64,000 bases of DNA. Origin: Alkalihalobacillus sp. CinArs1 (GTDB lineage: Bacteria; Bacillota; Bacilli; Bacillales; Guptibacillaceae). The stretch spans positions 744,001-808,000 of the forward strand of contig NZ_CANDOB010000002.1 of assembly GCF_947387515.1 (NCBI RefSeq), in the 5' to 3' direction. The translations under genes and the position numbers were made by a program. The notes under the pieces were generated by a model that had not been told where the DNA came from, did no database searches, and saw nothing but the letters and a program-made list of their open reading frames with translations. Positions 49,089 through 58,038 of the stretch are shown piece after piece. Position 1 is the first letter of the stretch, and every line of letters starts with the position of its first letter.

Positions 49089-49937
49089 ATGGGAATAGCA
49101 CGCGTGACACTCTCAAACGGTGTGAAGATGCCACAGGTTTGTTTTGGTGTTTTTAAGCTAAATGGAAACGAAGCTGTTCAAGCTGTAACCGAAGCGCTTC
49201 AGTGCGGATACCGAGGTATCGATACCGCTTCTTACTACGGAAACGAAGAAGCAGTTGGCGAGGCGATCAAACAATCAGGGATTCCTCGTGAAGAACTCTT
49301 TATAACCTCAAAAGTTTGGAACGATGAGCAGGGCTATAATGAAACACTAAACGCGTTCGACCGGTCACTCGAGCGGCTCGGTACTGATTATCTCGATCTT
49401 TATCTTATCCATTGGCCCGTTCCTGAGCTGTACCAAGAGACATGGCAGGCTCTAGAGAAGCTGTATCATGAAGGGAAAGTATGCGCGATCGGTGTAAGTA
49501 ACTTCGAGAAGCATCACCTCGAAACGATCCTTAAGAATTCAAGTGTGACGCCTGTCATGAACCAGATCGAGTTTCATCCTGAACTGATTCAAGAAGACCT
49601 TAGAGCCTATTGCGATGCGAAAAATATTCAAGTGGCGGCATGGTCTCCTTTGAAACGGGGCAAGGTATTATCGAACAGGGCGATCAAAGAGGTCAGTAAA
49701 AGTGTTGGAAAGTCACCGGCTCAAGTTGTATTGAGGTGGTGTCTAAACCACGATGTTGTTGTGAACGTAAAGTCATCAAAGCCCGAGCGGATAAAAGAAA
49801 ACGCTGACTTGTTCGATTTTAACTTAACATCTGAACAAATGAAGAAGATTGATGCTTGCAATGAAGATAGCAGGCTTGCTCATCATCCAGACCATAAACC
49901 CTTTTATGATGAAACGGTCCCGGGAAGAAAAGGGTAG
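49089..49937 (+). CDS. Aldo/keto reductase
   Basis: NADPH-dependent oxidoreductase with a TIM-barrel fold, 282 residues. GYRGIDTASYYGNEEAVGEAI contains the catalytic Asp and Tyr, LFITSKVW the catalytic Lys, and DYLDLYLIHWPVP the catalytic His. The C-terminal NVKSSKPERIKENADLFDFNL binds the cofactor phosphate. It belongs to the AKR5-like group that reduces small aldehydes (methylglyoxal, diketogluconate). ATG 49089 follows GAAGAGGGG. Confidence 0.93.
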   Translation: MGIARVTLSNGVKMPQVCFGVFKLNGNEAVQAVTEALQCGYRGIDTASYYGNEEAVGEAIKQSGIPREELFITSKVWNDEQGYNETLNAFDRSLERLGTDYLDLYLIHWPVPELYQETWQALEKLYHEGKVCAIGVSNFEKHHLETILKNSSVTPVMNQIEFHPELIQEDLRAYCDAKNIQVAAWSPLKRGKVLSNRAIKEVSKSVGKSPAQVVLRWCLNHDVVVNVKSSKPERIKENADLFDFNLTSEQMKKIDACNEDSRLAHHPDHKPFYDETVPGRKG

Positions 49938-49970
49938 TCGTATTTGAAATAACATGACACTATATCAACA

Positions 49971-50007
49971 AAACCGACCAGAGGCATTTACCTCTGGTCG
50001 GTTTTTG
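49971..50007. terminator. Terminator between aldo/keto reductase and cupin genes
   Basis: AAACCGACCAGAGG CATTTA CCTCTGGTCGGTTT: a 14-bp perfect stem with T residues following; it can serve both convergent genes. Confidence 0.95.
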
Positions 50008-50031
50008 TGTACTTCTATTGAACGAGCTTCC

Positions 50032-50547
50032 TTACGACCCTCTATTTACATTCGACCATATCTCTATAAGCGGACCATCGCCACCGAAGATTGGATCTGT
50101 CTCTGGAAACGGAACGAACTGGATTGTTTCAAGAGCATCTCGTTCGTTCGGATCACCGGTTTTCAAGTCGTGATCTACTCCATTCGGGTATGCACCAACC
50201 ACCTGGAAATCTGAAGATGCGCTTTCTCTTTTATGTCCGACGCCTGCAGGAATAACGACTGCATCGCCCTTTTTAACGTCTACTTTTTCACCGTTTTCAC
50301 CGCCGAACGTGATGGTAGCTTCTCCACTTACAACACCAAGGACTTCGTGCGTATTGCTGTGGTAGTGATGGTAATCAAACACGCCGTTTTGCCAGCTGTT
50401 CGTCCAGTTGTTCTTTTTGAATTGATCTGCGCATTGGTTCTCAAGATCTACTAAACTTCCACGATAAAGGATAAGAGGAAGATCTGGGTTGTTCGGTATG
50501 TCCCCATTCTCCTTTAAATAGAGCGTTTCAACATCCACTTTGTTCAT
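50032..50547 (-). CDS. Cupin-domain protein
   Basis: A 171-residue single-domain cupin. HHYHSNTHEVLGVVSGEATITFGG is cupin motif 1 (metal-binding His, His and Glu region) and GDAVVIPAGVGHKR motif 2 (last His). A metal-dependent dioxygenase, isomerase or binding protein is possible. ATG follows GAAGGAGGG. Single-gene unit. Confidence 0.85.
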   Translation of the reverse strand: MNKVDVETLYLKENGDIPNNPDLPLILYRGSLVDLENQCADQFKKNNWTNSWQNGVFDYHHYHSNTHEVLGVVSGEATITFGGENGEKVDVKKGDAVVIPAGVGHKRESASSDFQVVGAYPNGVDHDLKTGDPNERDALETIQFVPFPETDPIFGGDGPLIEIWSNVNRGS

Positions 50548-50700
50548 TCTTTATCCCTCCTTCATGTCTAATACATATATTAAACGATTTCACACAACAT
50601 AAAACATCTTTTCGTTTAGCAGGAGGATAAAAGGGAAAAGGATTATTGATTTCATTGGAAATTGCTTCTTCCCCCGATTATCGATTATAAAACGTTCCAG

Positions 50701-50758
50701 TTGACTAACTTGTATATACAAGGTAAACTACGAATTGTATTGAACATGTATAGACAAG
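50701..50758 (+). promoter_or_regulatory. Promoter and two TreR operators of the trehalose operon
   Basis: TTGACT (50701-50706), 17 bp, TAAACT (50724-50729) form a sigma-A-like promoter. The perfect palindrome CTTGTATATACAAG (50709-50722) fills its spacer; a second site CATGTATAGACAAG (50745-50758, 12 of 14 identical) lies downstream. Both match the TreR operator core TTGTATATACAA known in Bacillus. Confidence 0.85.
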
Positions 50759-50770
50759 TTAAACAATAAA

Positions 50771-50784
50771 TGAAAGCGGTTGAA
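50771..50784 (+). promoter_or_regulatory. Weak candidate cre site before the trehalose operon
   Basis: TGAAAGCGGTTGAA differs from the cre consensus at two positions. It lies between the TreR sites and the first start codon, as expected for a CcpA roadblock. Confidence 0.35.
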
Positions 50785-50797
50785 AGGAGAATACATG

Positions 50798-51298
50798 ATG
50801 CTTAAGAAATTATTCGGTAAGAAGGAAACGCCTACAGAGGAGAAGATTCTTGCTCCGATGAACGGAAAGGTCGTTGAACTTGAAAACGTACCGGATCCGA
50901 CGTTCGCACAAAAAATGATGGGTGATGGTGTTGCGATCGAACCGACTGATGGTGAGGTTGTTTCACCAGTAAACGGAAAGATCATTCAGTTCTTCCACAC
51001 GAAACATGCTGTCGGCATCGAGTCTGAATCTGGACTAGAACTACTCATCCATGTTGGTTTAGAAACAGTTGGTATGGGTGGAGAAGGTTTTGAAGGACAC
51101 GTGAAGGAAGGCGACAAAGTTAAGGTCGGCGACCCATTGATCTCAGTAGACCTTGATCTTGTGAAGGAAAAAGCAGCAAGTACGATAACACCTGTCATCA
51201 TCACGAATGCAGATATTCTTGAGAATGTTGAAAAGTCTTATACAGATGGCGCTACTCGTGGTGAAGTCGAAATTATGCATACAAAGGTTAAGAAGTAA
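50798..51298 (+). CDS. PTS glucose-type EIIA domain protein of the trehalose operon
   Basis: Soluble EIIA of the Crr type (166 residues), carrying phosphate from HPr to the EIIB of TreP. Active-site region: FFHTKHAVGIES (His70) and LELLIHVGLETV (His85, phospho-acceptor). LAPMNGKVVELENVPDPTFAQKMMGDGVAI is the family N-terminus. ATG 50798 is seven bases after AAAGGAG; the adjacent ATG 50795 is also possible. In B. subtilis TreP borrows an EIIA from another transporter, whereas here a dedicated one leads the operon. Confidence 0.92.
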   Translation: MLKKLFGKKETPTEEKILAPMNGKVVELENVPDPTFAQKMMGDGVAIEPTDGEVVSPVNGKIIQFFHTKHAVGIESESGLELLIHVGLETVGMGGEGFEGHVKEGDKVKVGDPLISVDLDLVKEKAASTITPVIITNADILENVEKSYTDGATRGEVEIMHTKVKK

Positions 51299-51359
51299 TT
51301 GATGAATGACAGCAGGTCGTTCGTAGGCGACCTGTTGGTTATGAATAGGGGGAAGAAGC

Positions 51360-52763
51360 ATGGCTATTGACAGAAAGTCTGTCGAGCAGATCGTTGAAGC
51401 GATCGGTGGTAAAGAAAACGTATCAACTGCTACACACTGCGTAACAAGACTACGACTCGTATTACATGATGAAAGCAAAGTCGATCAGGAAGCACTTGAA
51501 CAAAATGATCTCGTAAAAGGTTCTTTCTCGGCTAACGGTCAGTTTCAGGTCGTCATCGGGCAAGGAACTGTTGATAAAGTGTTTAAGATCTTCGCTGAAA
51601 TTACAGAAATTGAGAGCGCATCCAAACAGGATGTAAAGAACGCTGCAGCACAGAAACAAAATATGTTACAACGTGCTGTTAAGACGTTAGCAGATATTTT
51701 TATCCCAATTTTACCTGCCATCGTAACTGCAGGTTTGTTACTCGGTATCAACAACATCCTTACTGCTGAAGATATCTTCTTCAGCGCACCACTCGTTGAG
51801 GTATATCCTCAGTGGGCTGACCTTGCAAGTATCATCAACTTGATCGCGAACACCGCCTTTGTGTTCTTACCAGGACTGATCGGTTGGTCAGCAGCGAAAC
51901 AGTTTGGCGGTAGTCCGTTACTCGGAATCGTTCTTGGTCTTATCTTAGTCCATCCTGATTTACTTAACGCTTGGACGTATGGTCAGGCAGATGACATTCC
52001 AACCTGGAACTTGTTTGGTCTTGAAATTGAAAAAATCGGTTACCAAGGGCAGGTCTTACCAGTTCTTGTATCCGCGTATATATTAGCGAAAATTGAAACG
52101 TTCTTAAATAAACGGGTGCATGATTCCATACAGATGCTTGTCGTTGCACCAGTCGCATTGCTCGTAACTGGATTCCTTGCGTTCACGTTGATCGGACCTG
52201 TTACGTTCTGGATTGCAAACCTCTTGACTGATGGATTTATTGGCTTGTTCGATGCAGTACCAGCGATCGGAGGCCTTGTATATGGTGCACTGTATGCTCC
52301 TCTCGTTATTACTGGTATGCATCACACATTCCTAGCAGTCGATCTTCAATTGATCGGAAGTACAGGAAGCACGTTCTTGTGGCCGATGCTAGCTCTTTCT
52401 AACATCGCTCAAGGTGCAGCAGCACTTGCGATGATGCTCGTTACGAAGCAGGAGAAAACGAAAGGTCTCGCAGGAACATCTGCAGTTTCTGCATTCCTAG
52501 GTGTAACCGAGCCAGCACTTTTCGGTGTAAACCTTCGCTATCGTTTCCCATTCTTTGCAGCAATTATCGGTTCTGCCATCGCAGGACTCGTTATTACGGT
52601 AATGGGAGTAGAAGCACAGTCGATCGGTGTTGGGGGCGTTCCTGGATTCTTATCGATCTTTAAAGAATATTGGGGAGCATTCTTCCTAGGAATGGCAATC
52701 GTTCTTGTTCTACCATTCCTTCTTACACTCATGTATGGGAAGATAAGAAAAGTAGAGAATTAA
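51360..52763 (+). CDS. treP: PTS trehalose transporter EIIBC TreP
   Basis: Membrane permease that takes up trehalose as trehalose-6-phosphate, 467 residues. EIIB is N-terminal with ATHCVTRLRLVL (phospho-Cys27); the EIIC domain (about 110-460) has ten hydrophobic stretches and the blocks ILPAIVTAGLLLGINNIL, PLVITGMHHTFLAVD and GVTEPALFGVNLRYRFPF. No EIIA domain is fused, consistent with the separate EIIA gene upstream. ATG follows GGGGGAAGAAGC. Confidence 0.93.
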   Translation: MAIDRKSVEQIVEAIGGKENVSTATHCVTRLRLVLHDESKVDQEALEQNDLVKGSFSANGQFQVVIGQGTVDKVFKIFAEITEIESASKQDVKNAAAQKQNMLQRAVKTLADIFIPILPAIVTAGLLLGINNILTAEDIFFSAPLVEVYPQWADLASIINLIANTAFVFLPGLIGWSAAKQFGGSPLLGIVLGLILVHPDLLNAWTYGQADDIPTWNLFGLEIEKIGYQGQVLPVLVSAYILAKIETFLNKRVHDSIQMLVVAPVALLVTGFLAFTLIGPVTFWIANLLTDGFIGLFDAVPAIGGLVYGALYAPLVITGMHHTFLAVDLQLIGSTGSTFLWPMLALSNIAQGAAALAMMLVTKQEKTKGLAGTSAVSAFLGVTEPALFGVNLRYRFPFFAAIIGSAIAGLVITVMGVEAQSIGVGGVPGFLSIFKEYWGAFFLGMAIVLVLPFLLTLMYGKIRKVEN

Positions 52764-52772
52764 TTAGGACGT

Positions 52773-52831
52773 ACGATATCACCTGGAATGTCTACCGGTT
52801 CATATGACAGTTCCGGTGATATCGTTTTTTC
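52773..52831 (+). terminator. Intra-operon terminator-like hairpin between treP and treA
   Basis: ACGATATCACC and GGTGATATCGT (11 perfect pairs) flank a 31-base loop and are followed by six T residues. It probably reduces read-through from the transporter genes into treA-treR. Confidence 0.75.
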
Positions 52832-52871
52832 GTATTGAAATCATTGAAATTGAATTAGGGAGTTGAGTTGC

Positions 52872-54551
52872 GTGCAAGCATGGTGGAAAAAGTCAGTCGT
52901 GTATCAAATCTATCCAAAGAGTTTTAATGACACGACAGGAAATGGTACAGGAGATATCAACGGAATCATTGAGAAGTTAGACTATTTAAAAACACTAGGT
53001 GTGGACGTAGTGTGGTTAACGCCGATCTATGATTCCCCTCAAAATGATAATGGATATGATATCCGTGATTATTTCAGTATCTATGAAGAATACGGGACGA
53101 TGGAAGACTTCGATCGTTTGCTTGAGGAAGCTCACGTACGTGACATTAAAATCATCATGGATATCGTTGTAAACCATACGTCGACAGAGCATCAGTGGTT
53201 TGTTGAATCACGTAAATCAAAGGATAATCCATACCGTGATTATTATATTTGGAAAGATCCTGTGGACGGTGAGGAACCTACGAACTGGCAATCCAAATTT
53301 GGTGGCTCGGCATGGCAGTTTGATCAGGAAACAGGACAGTATTATCTTCATCTATTCGATGTGACACAGGCTGATTTGAACTGGGAAAATGAAAAAGTAC
53401 GTGATGAAGTCTATAACATGATGACGTTCTGGTTTGAAAAAGGTGTTGATGGGTTCCGTCTCGACGTCATCAACCTGATTTCGAAAGACCAAGATTTTCC
53501 GAACGATGATGGATCGGTTGCCCCTGGAGATGGGCGTAAATTTTACACAGATGGACCTCGTGCTCATGAATTCATGAACGAAATGAATCGAGAAGTGTTT
53601 ATGAAGTACAATCCGATGACAGTCGGTGAGATGTCGTCAACCACGATAGAGGATTGCATCAAGTATTCTAATCCAGAACGTAATGAGCTAAGCATGACGT
53701 TTAACTTCCACCATTTGAAAGTGGATTATCCTAACGGTGAGAAGTGGTCGGTCGCAGACTTTGATTTCCTCAAATTAAAAAACATCCTGTCGACATGGCA
53801 GAAAGAGATGCATGAAGGAGGAGGCTGGAACGCGCTATTCTGGTGCAACCATGACCAGCCAAGAATCGTTTCCCGTTATGGGAACGATGGTGAGTATAGA
53901 AAAGAGTCAGCAAAAATGCTTGCTACGACGATGCACATGATGCAAGGAACGCCGTACATTTATCAAGGCGAAGAGATTGGAATGACCAATCCGAAGTTCG
54001 ACGATATTTCTTCTTATCGTGACGTTGAATCGTTGAACATCTATTCCATTCTTCAGGAAAAAGGGTATAGTGAAGAAGAGATTCTTGAGATTTTACGACA
54101 CAAGTCGAGAGATAATTCTCGTACGCCTGTACAATGGAACTCAGATTCTCAAGCAGGATTCACGACAGGTGAACCTTGGATACCCGTCGCAAAAAACTAT
54201 GAGCAAATCAACGTAGAAGATACGCTTCAAGAAGAGAATTCGATCTTTGAACATTATCAGAAGCTGATCGAGCTACGTAAGACCGTTGAGGTTGTAACGG
54301 AAGGTAGCTATGAACTCATCTTAGCGAAAGATCCACAGATTTTCGCTTACGTACGTGAAACCGATCGAGAAAAGCTGCTCGTTATTAACAACTTTTATGA
54401 AACTGAAGCAACGGTTGAACTTCCTGATCATGTAGAGGTTGACGGGTTCGAACGCTTGCTTTCAAATTACTCCGAAGATCCACATGAGGAGATCGATGGT
54501 AAGGTGCTAAGACCATTTGAATCCGTCGTGTACTATGTCAAAAAGTCATAG
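52872..54551 (+). CDS. treA: Alpha,alpha-phosphotrehalase TreA
   Basis: GH13 enzyme splitting trehalose-6-phosphate into glucose and glucose-6-phosphate in the cytoplasm. Regions: MDIVVNHTSTEHQWF (I), GFRLDVINLISK with the nucleophile Asp (II), TVGEMSSTT with the acid/base Glu (III), WCNHDQPRIVSRYG (IV). The strong likeness to TreA/TreC and its operon position distinguish it from the alpha-glucosidase at 28312. GTG 52872 is preferred (MQAWWKKSVVYQIYPKSF), nine bases after AGGGAG; the TTG at 52863 is too close to that site. Confidence 0.94.
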   Translation: MQAWWKKSVVYQIYPKSFNDTTGNGTGDINGIIEKLDYLKTLGVDVVWLTPIYDSPQNDNGYDIRDYFSIYEEYGTMEDFDRLLEEAHVRDIKIIMDIVVNHTSTEHQWFVESRKSKDNPYRDYYIWKDPVDGEEPTNWQSKFGGSAWQFDQETGQYYLHLFDVTQADLNWENEKVRDEVYNMMTFWFEKGVDGFRLDVINLISKDQDFPNDDGSVAPGDGRKFYTDGPRAHEFMNEMNREVFMKYNPMTVGEMSSTTIEDCIKYSNPERNELSMTFNFHHLKVDYPNGEKWSVADFDFLKLKNILSTWQKEMHEGGGWNALFWCNHDQPRIVSRYGNDGEYRKESAKMLATTMHMMQGTPYIYQGEEIGMTNPKFDDISSYRDVESLNIYSILQEKGYSEEEILEILRHKSRDNSRTPVQWNSDSQAGFTTGEPWIPVAKNYEQINVEDTLQEENSIFEHYQKLIELRKTVEVVTEGSYELILAKDPQIFAYVRETDREKLLVINNFYETEATVELPDHVEVDGFERLLSNYSEDPHEEIDGKVLRPFESVVYYVKKS

Positions 54552-54562
54552 GTGATGGTGGA

Positions 54563-55279
54563 ATGAAACAAACGAAATATGCACAGATTTATCAAGAGCT
54601 ATCAGAGAAAATTCAAGATGGGACGTACAAACCGAACAGTAAACTACCTTCTGAACACGAACTAGCAGAAGCGTATGGAACATCTCGAGAAACGATTCGA
54701 AAGGCATTGAACCTCCTCTCACAAAATGGACTGATTCAAAAAATCAAAGCGAGAGGTTCCGTTGTGATCGATGTCAATCGATATGAGTTTCCTGTTTCGG
54801 GTCTCGTCAGTTTTAAAGAAGTATCTAAGCGAATGAGCAAAACGTCTAAAACAATCGTTCATTACCTCGAAAAAGAACAGCCCACAGAATGGGTGAGAGA
54901 GCAACTTGGTCTTCGTAGTGGCGATTCTGTGTGGCATGTAGTCAGAGCAAGAGAAATAGACGGAGAAAAAATCATTTTGGATCGAGATTATTTTCCTGTA
55001 CAGTCCGTTCCCGAATTAACAAAACAGATCTGTGAGAACTCGATCTATGATTATTTGGAAAACGACCTTGGATTATCGATCAGCTATGCGAAGAAAGAAA
55101 TCGTTGTTGAGGATGCACACGAAGATGACAGGCGCTATTTAGATTTAAAACATTATGAGCACGTCGTTGTCGTGCGGAACTATGTGTATTTAAACGACAC
55201 GACTTTAATCGAGTATACCGAATCTCGTCACAGGTTAGATAAATTTCGGTTCGTTGATTTTGCAAGAAGAGAGAAATAA
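54563..55279 (+). CDS. treR: Trehalose operon repressor TreR (GntR family)
   Basis: GntR/HutC-type repressor of 238 residues. The winged HTH reads LPSEHELAEAYGTSRETIRKALNLLSQNGLIQ; the C-terminal UTRA effector domain (about 85-235) binds trehalose-6-phosphate in the known homologue. It is the last gene of the operon, 11 bp after treA, and the palindromes at 50709 and 50745 fit its known operator, so the circuit is self-contained. Confidence 0.94.
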   Translation: MKQTKYAQIYQELSEKIQDGTYKPNSKLPSEHELAEAYGTSRETIRKALNLLSQNGLIQKIKARGSVVIDVNRYEFPVSGLVSFKEVSKRMSKTSKTIVHYLEKEQPTEWVREQLGLRSGDSVWHVVRAREIDGEKIILDRDYFPVQSVPELTKQICENSIYDYLENDLGLSISYAKKEIVVEDAHEDDRRYLDLKHYEHVVVVRNYVYLNDTTLIEYTESRHRLDKFRFVDFARREK

Positions 55280-55285
55280 CATGTT

Positions 55286-55317
55286 GGCAGCATACACCTC
55301 GTATGCTGCTTTTTTTA
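55286..55317 (+). terminator. Terminator of the trehalose operon
   Basis: GGCAGCATAC ACCTC GTATGCTGC and a run of seven T residues. Confidence 0.92.
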
Positions 55318-55379
55318 TTAGAAGAAGGTTTTTCGATATGTTAAATAGAATGAGTATGGTGCGAAAGGAGAGAGAAGTG

Positions 55380-55871
55380 ATGACAAAGCAGGCTACAGAT
55401 CAACTAAAACTAGCAAGAACACAAGGATTTCACCTTGAAGCACTACGGAAATTCACTCTTTCAGATGATCAGATGAGGTACACTTCTCTGCCGATGCCAG
55501 CATTTGAAACGTGTATGAAAGATCCTGAACGGCATCCAGTCGTCATTTTATCAGGAGAGAGAGTCGTTGGTTTTTTCGTATTACATAGTGGTGAAGGTGC
55601 GAAGGAATACACTTCAAACAAAAACGCTATGCTGTTAAGAGCGCTCAGTATCGATCAGAAGGAGCAGGGAAAAGGGTATGGAAAACATGCCATGTTTCTT
55701 GTTAAAGACTATGTAAAATCTAATTTCCCTGAAATTGATGAAGTGGTATTAGCCGTTAATGTGAAAAACGGAGTGGCTCGATCGATCTACCTTGAACAAG
55801 GATATGTGGATTTAGGTAAAAAGAAAGAAGGCAGATCAGGGCCTATGTCCATTCTTCATTTGTTTCTATAA
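55380..55871 (+). CDS. GNAT N-acetyltransferase
   Basis: A 163-residue GNAT. RALSIDQKEQGKGYGKHAMFLVKDYV is the acetyl-CoA loop (QGKGYG), and NVKNGVARSIYLEQGYVDLG the C-terminal motif; it resembles Bacillus YuaI/spermine-spermidine-type acetyltransferases. ATG 55380 is eight bases after AAAGGAGA; the longer open frame runs back through the treR terminator. Substrate not known. Confidence 0.85.
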   Translation: MTKQATDQLKLARTQGFHLEALRKFTLSDDQMRYTSLPMPAFETCMKDPERHPVVILSGERVVGFFVLHSGEGAKEYTSNKNAMLLRALSIDQKEQGKGYGKHAMFLVKDYVKSNFPEIDEVVLAVNVKNGVARSIYLEQGYVDLGKKKEGRSGPMSILHLFL

Positions 55872-55902
55872 AATCCCCAACGTCTTTCCGTTGGGGTTTC
55901 TT
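55871..55902. terminator. Terminator between GNAT and the SinI-like gene
   Basis: AATCCCCAACG TCTTT CCGTTGGGGTT: strong stem with T residues, shared by the convergent genes. Confidence 0.88.
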
Positions 55903-55904
55903 AT

Positions 55905-56036
55905 TTATGAAGACTTTTTAAGTGAAGTCTCTATTTCTTTTAAGTAAGCAGCAAATTCTTCTTTCGTAGTGGATGAATTCATCGCTTCTTCCACCAGAGG
56001 TAGCCAATCTTCTGGCAGCGTTTTGGTTTTATGCAT
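55905..56036 (-). CDS. SinI-family anti-repressor (43 aa)
   Basis: Very short gene, ATG 56036 nine bases after AGGGGGA on the minus strand. The product MHKTKTLPEDWLPLVEEAM continues NSSTTKEEFAAYLKEIE and ends in a basic tail. The spacing D-W-x-x-L-V-x-E-A then T-K-E-E-F/I-x-x-Y/F-L is the SinI dimerisation motif, which binds SinR and relieves its repression of biofilm genes. No sinR-like DNA-binding gene is adjacent, so this is a solo anti-repressor or a free-standing Sin domain. Identification rests on motif recognition only. Confidence 0.72.
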   Translation of the reverse strand: MHKTKTLPEDWLPLVEEAMNSSTTKEEFAAYLKEIETSLKKSS

Positions 56037-56162
56037 TCGTTCAATCCCCCTAAACTGTTCTTTTTATCGAATGTACTATCAGTTTATCCATTGCCTTGTT
56101 GGAAAGCAATAGAATTTGTGAAAAATGTTGAAAATTAGCAAAAATTCTGAGGTGAGTGAAGC

Positions 56163-56759
56163 GTGAAGGAAGTAATGGACGATATTTTATCAAAGTTTCC
56201 AAAACAAAACAGGGTGGTAGTAGGCATCGATGGATTGAGTCGATCAGGGAAAACGACTTTAGTGAATAACATGTGTGAGAGGGTTACTGAACGAGAAGTC
56301 ATCGTGATTCACATTGATGACTTTATCGTGTCAAGGAATAAACGATATGGAACAGGCTATGAGGAGTGGTTCGAATATTACTATCTTCAATGGGATGTTT
56401 CCTACTTACGAGATCACTTGTTTGATAAGGTTAAACAGACTTCTGAATTAACCCTTCAGCGTTATGATGAAAAGAGTGATACTCACACCTCTTACGTTCA
56501 ACTAATTCCAGAAAATGCACTTGTCCTTATTGAAGGAGTTTTCATTCAGCGGGAAGAGTGGAGAGGATATCTCGAATACGTTATTTATCTTGAATGTTCT
56601 CGTAGAGCGAGGTTTGAAAGAGAGAGTGAGGAAACGAAAAAGAACCTTAAAAAGTTTTATAATCGTTATTGGAAAGCTGAAGACTACTATTTTGAAAAAG
56701 TAGACCCCGTTCTCCATGCAGACTTCGTTTTAGACAATGGAACAAGCCCCTCTAAGTAG
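56163..56759 (+). CDS. P-loop kinase (uridine kinase-like)
   Basis: A 198-residue P-loop kinase. Walker A: GIDGLSRSGKTTLV (about residue 23); the substrate-binding segment IHIDDFIVSRNKRYGTGYEEW resembles uridine kinase; LVLIEGVFIQREEW is the Walker B region and CSRRARFERE the lid arginines. It could phosphorylate a nucleoside or another small molecule. GTG start after GAGGTGAGTG. A terminator overlaps the 3' end. Confidence 0.8.
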   Translation: MKEVMDDILSKFPKQNRVVVGIDGLSRSGKTTLVNNMCERVTEREVIVIHIDDFIVSRNKRYGTGYEEWFEYYYLQWDVSYLRDHLFDKVKQTSELTLQRYDEKSDTHTSYVQLIPENALVLIEGVFIQREEWRGYLEYVIYLECSRRARFERESEETKKNLKKFYNRYWKAEDYYFEKVDPVLHADFVLDNGTSPSK

Positions 56760-56770
56760 AGGGGCTTTTC
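56744..56770 (+). terminator. Terminator of the P-loop kinase gene
   Basis: AAGCCCCTCT AAGT AGAGGGGCTT and T residues. The stem begins in the last codons and includes the stop. Confidence 0.93.
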
Positions 56771-57013
56771 AAGGGACTTGCTTGTGGTACGGCCGGCCAT
56801 CTGACAGCATCTTCATTGTAATGAAAGATAATGACCGACTGTATAAAAAAGTGTTGTCATAAATCCGGAATCAAATACGTTAAAAAAATAATTAAATTTT
56901 GTGCTCATGTTGTAAGGCTGAAAAATGCCCGGGGATTTTGTAAGAAAATCGATAAATTCCTTGTTCCATCATATCTCCAATCCAATGTATGATAAAGAAG
57001 AGGGGGGAAAGAT

Positions 57014-57208
57014 ATGATACAGGTAGCAACTGGTTTAATCATATTTTTTATCGTGTTAATTTTGATCGGTACGCTTATGGTAGCAGGAAAAAGTGATAGT
57101 GGGTACGATAAGAAAGCGAAAAATACGAGCATTACGATTTTTTCTATTTATGTTGTAGTGAGTATATTAGCTGTTGCAGGAATCGCAATTTATGTGTACA
57201 TGATTTAA
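57014..57208 (+). CDS. Two-helix membrane protein, BshB3-like
   Basis: A 64-residue protein with two membrane helices (about 5-23 and 41-62) and a charged loop (AGKSDSGYDKKAKNTS). ATG follows AGAGGGGGGAAAG. The layout matches the small membrane proteins annotated as BshB3, a potential contributor to bacillithiol synthesis, but I base this on memory of that family. No other bacillithiol gene is near. Confidence 0.55.
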   Translation: MIQVATGLIIFFIVLILIGTLMVAGKSDSGYDKKAKNTSITIFSIYVVVSILAVAGIAIYVYMI

Positions 57209-57233
57209 GAGCGGCTAAAGCTGCTCTTTTTAT
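57206..57233. terminator. Terminator shared with the convergent LysE gene
   Basis: AAGAGCGGCT AA AGCTGCTCTT with T residues. Confidence 0.8.
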
Positions 57234-57868
57234 TTTGAAGCTACAAATAGCATTTCTGCAGCGAGGTAACCAAATCGAAGACCGAAGAAGAGTAAGACAA
57301 GGCTTGCAACAACGCTTATTCCTCTTAGCGTTGCTGGTTTCATAAGTGTCTTGCCGAAATGGACGGTCAACGACATATTCAAGTTCCAAAGACCGATTCC
57401 GACGAAAACGAGTGTGGAAAGAAAGAATGCTTCCCATTTGTCAGGGCGCTGCAAGGATTGACTGAGAACTGAACCGTAAATCCCAAGCCAAAATAGAAGG
57501 TTCATCGGATTGAAGGCAGCGATCATGAAGCCTGTTGCATATGAGTTGAAAAGTCCCGACTTATCTTTGTCTCTCGCCTCGTCAATACTGACAGAAGACA
57601 AGCAACCCTGAAGACCAGATAATGTAAGAATCACACACCCGAGTACGAGTAAAGCTATTTGTACATAAGATATTTTCACAAAAGCAGCGATTCCAAAGTA
57701 CATCAAACACATCAGGATGAGATCTGCACTCATCCCGCCTCCGCCTACGAGAAGGGAAGACCAGAATCCTTTATGTATTCCTTGCTTCATGATCTCAATA
57801 TTAATAGGACCGATCGGTGCTGCAATCGATAAACCAAGAATGATATGACCTACCACAGTTTCTAGCAT
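57230..57868 (-). CDS. LysE-family transporter
   Basis: A 212-residue six-helix exporter of the LysE/RhtB family for amino acids or related solutes. The hallmark GLSIAAPIGPINIEIMKQG (about residue 11) matches the family G-x-x-x-G/A-P-G-P motif, followed by GFMIAAFNPMNLLFWLGIYG with the second conserved N-P. The ATG at 57868 lies ten bases after AAAGGAG. A longer open frame to 58054 overlaps the divergent helicase start and is not supported. Confidence 0.9.
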   Translation of the reverse strand: MLETVVGHIILGLSIAAPIGPINIEIMKQGIHKGFWSSLLVGGGGMSADLILMCLMYFGIAAFVKISYVQIALLVLGCVILTLSGLQGCLSSVSIDEARDKDKSGLFNSYATGFMIAAFNPMNLLFWLGIYGSVLSQSLQRPDKWEAFFLSTLVFVGIGLWNLNMSLTVHFGKTLMKPATLRGISVVASLVLLFFGLRFGYLAAEMLFVASK

Positions 57869-58038
57869 CGATAGCATTCTCCTTTTTGGCATGTCTCTAA
57901 TTAAATACATGTCCCAAAGTAGAAAAATAGAAGTGATGCATGAAAAAATATCTGAAGAAGCGGTTAAGATTTTGTGGAATGCATAGAAGATTGTATAATG
58001 AAGGGTACTACTACGCTGAGAATTGAAGTGATATCGAG

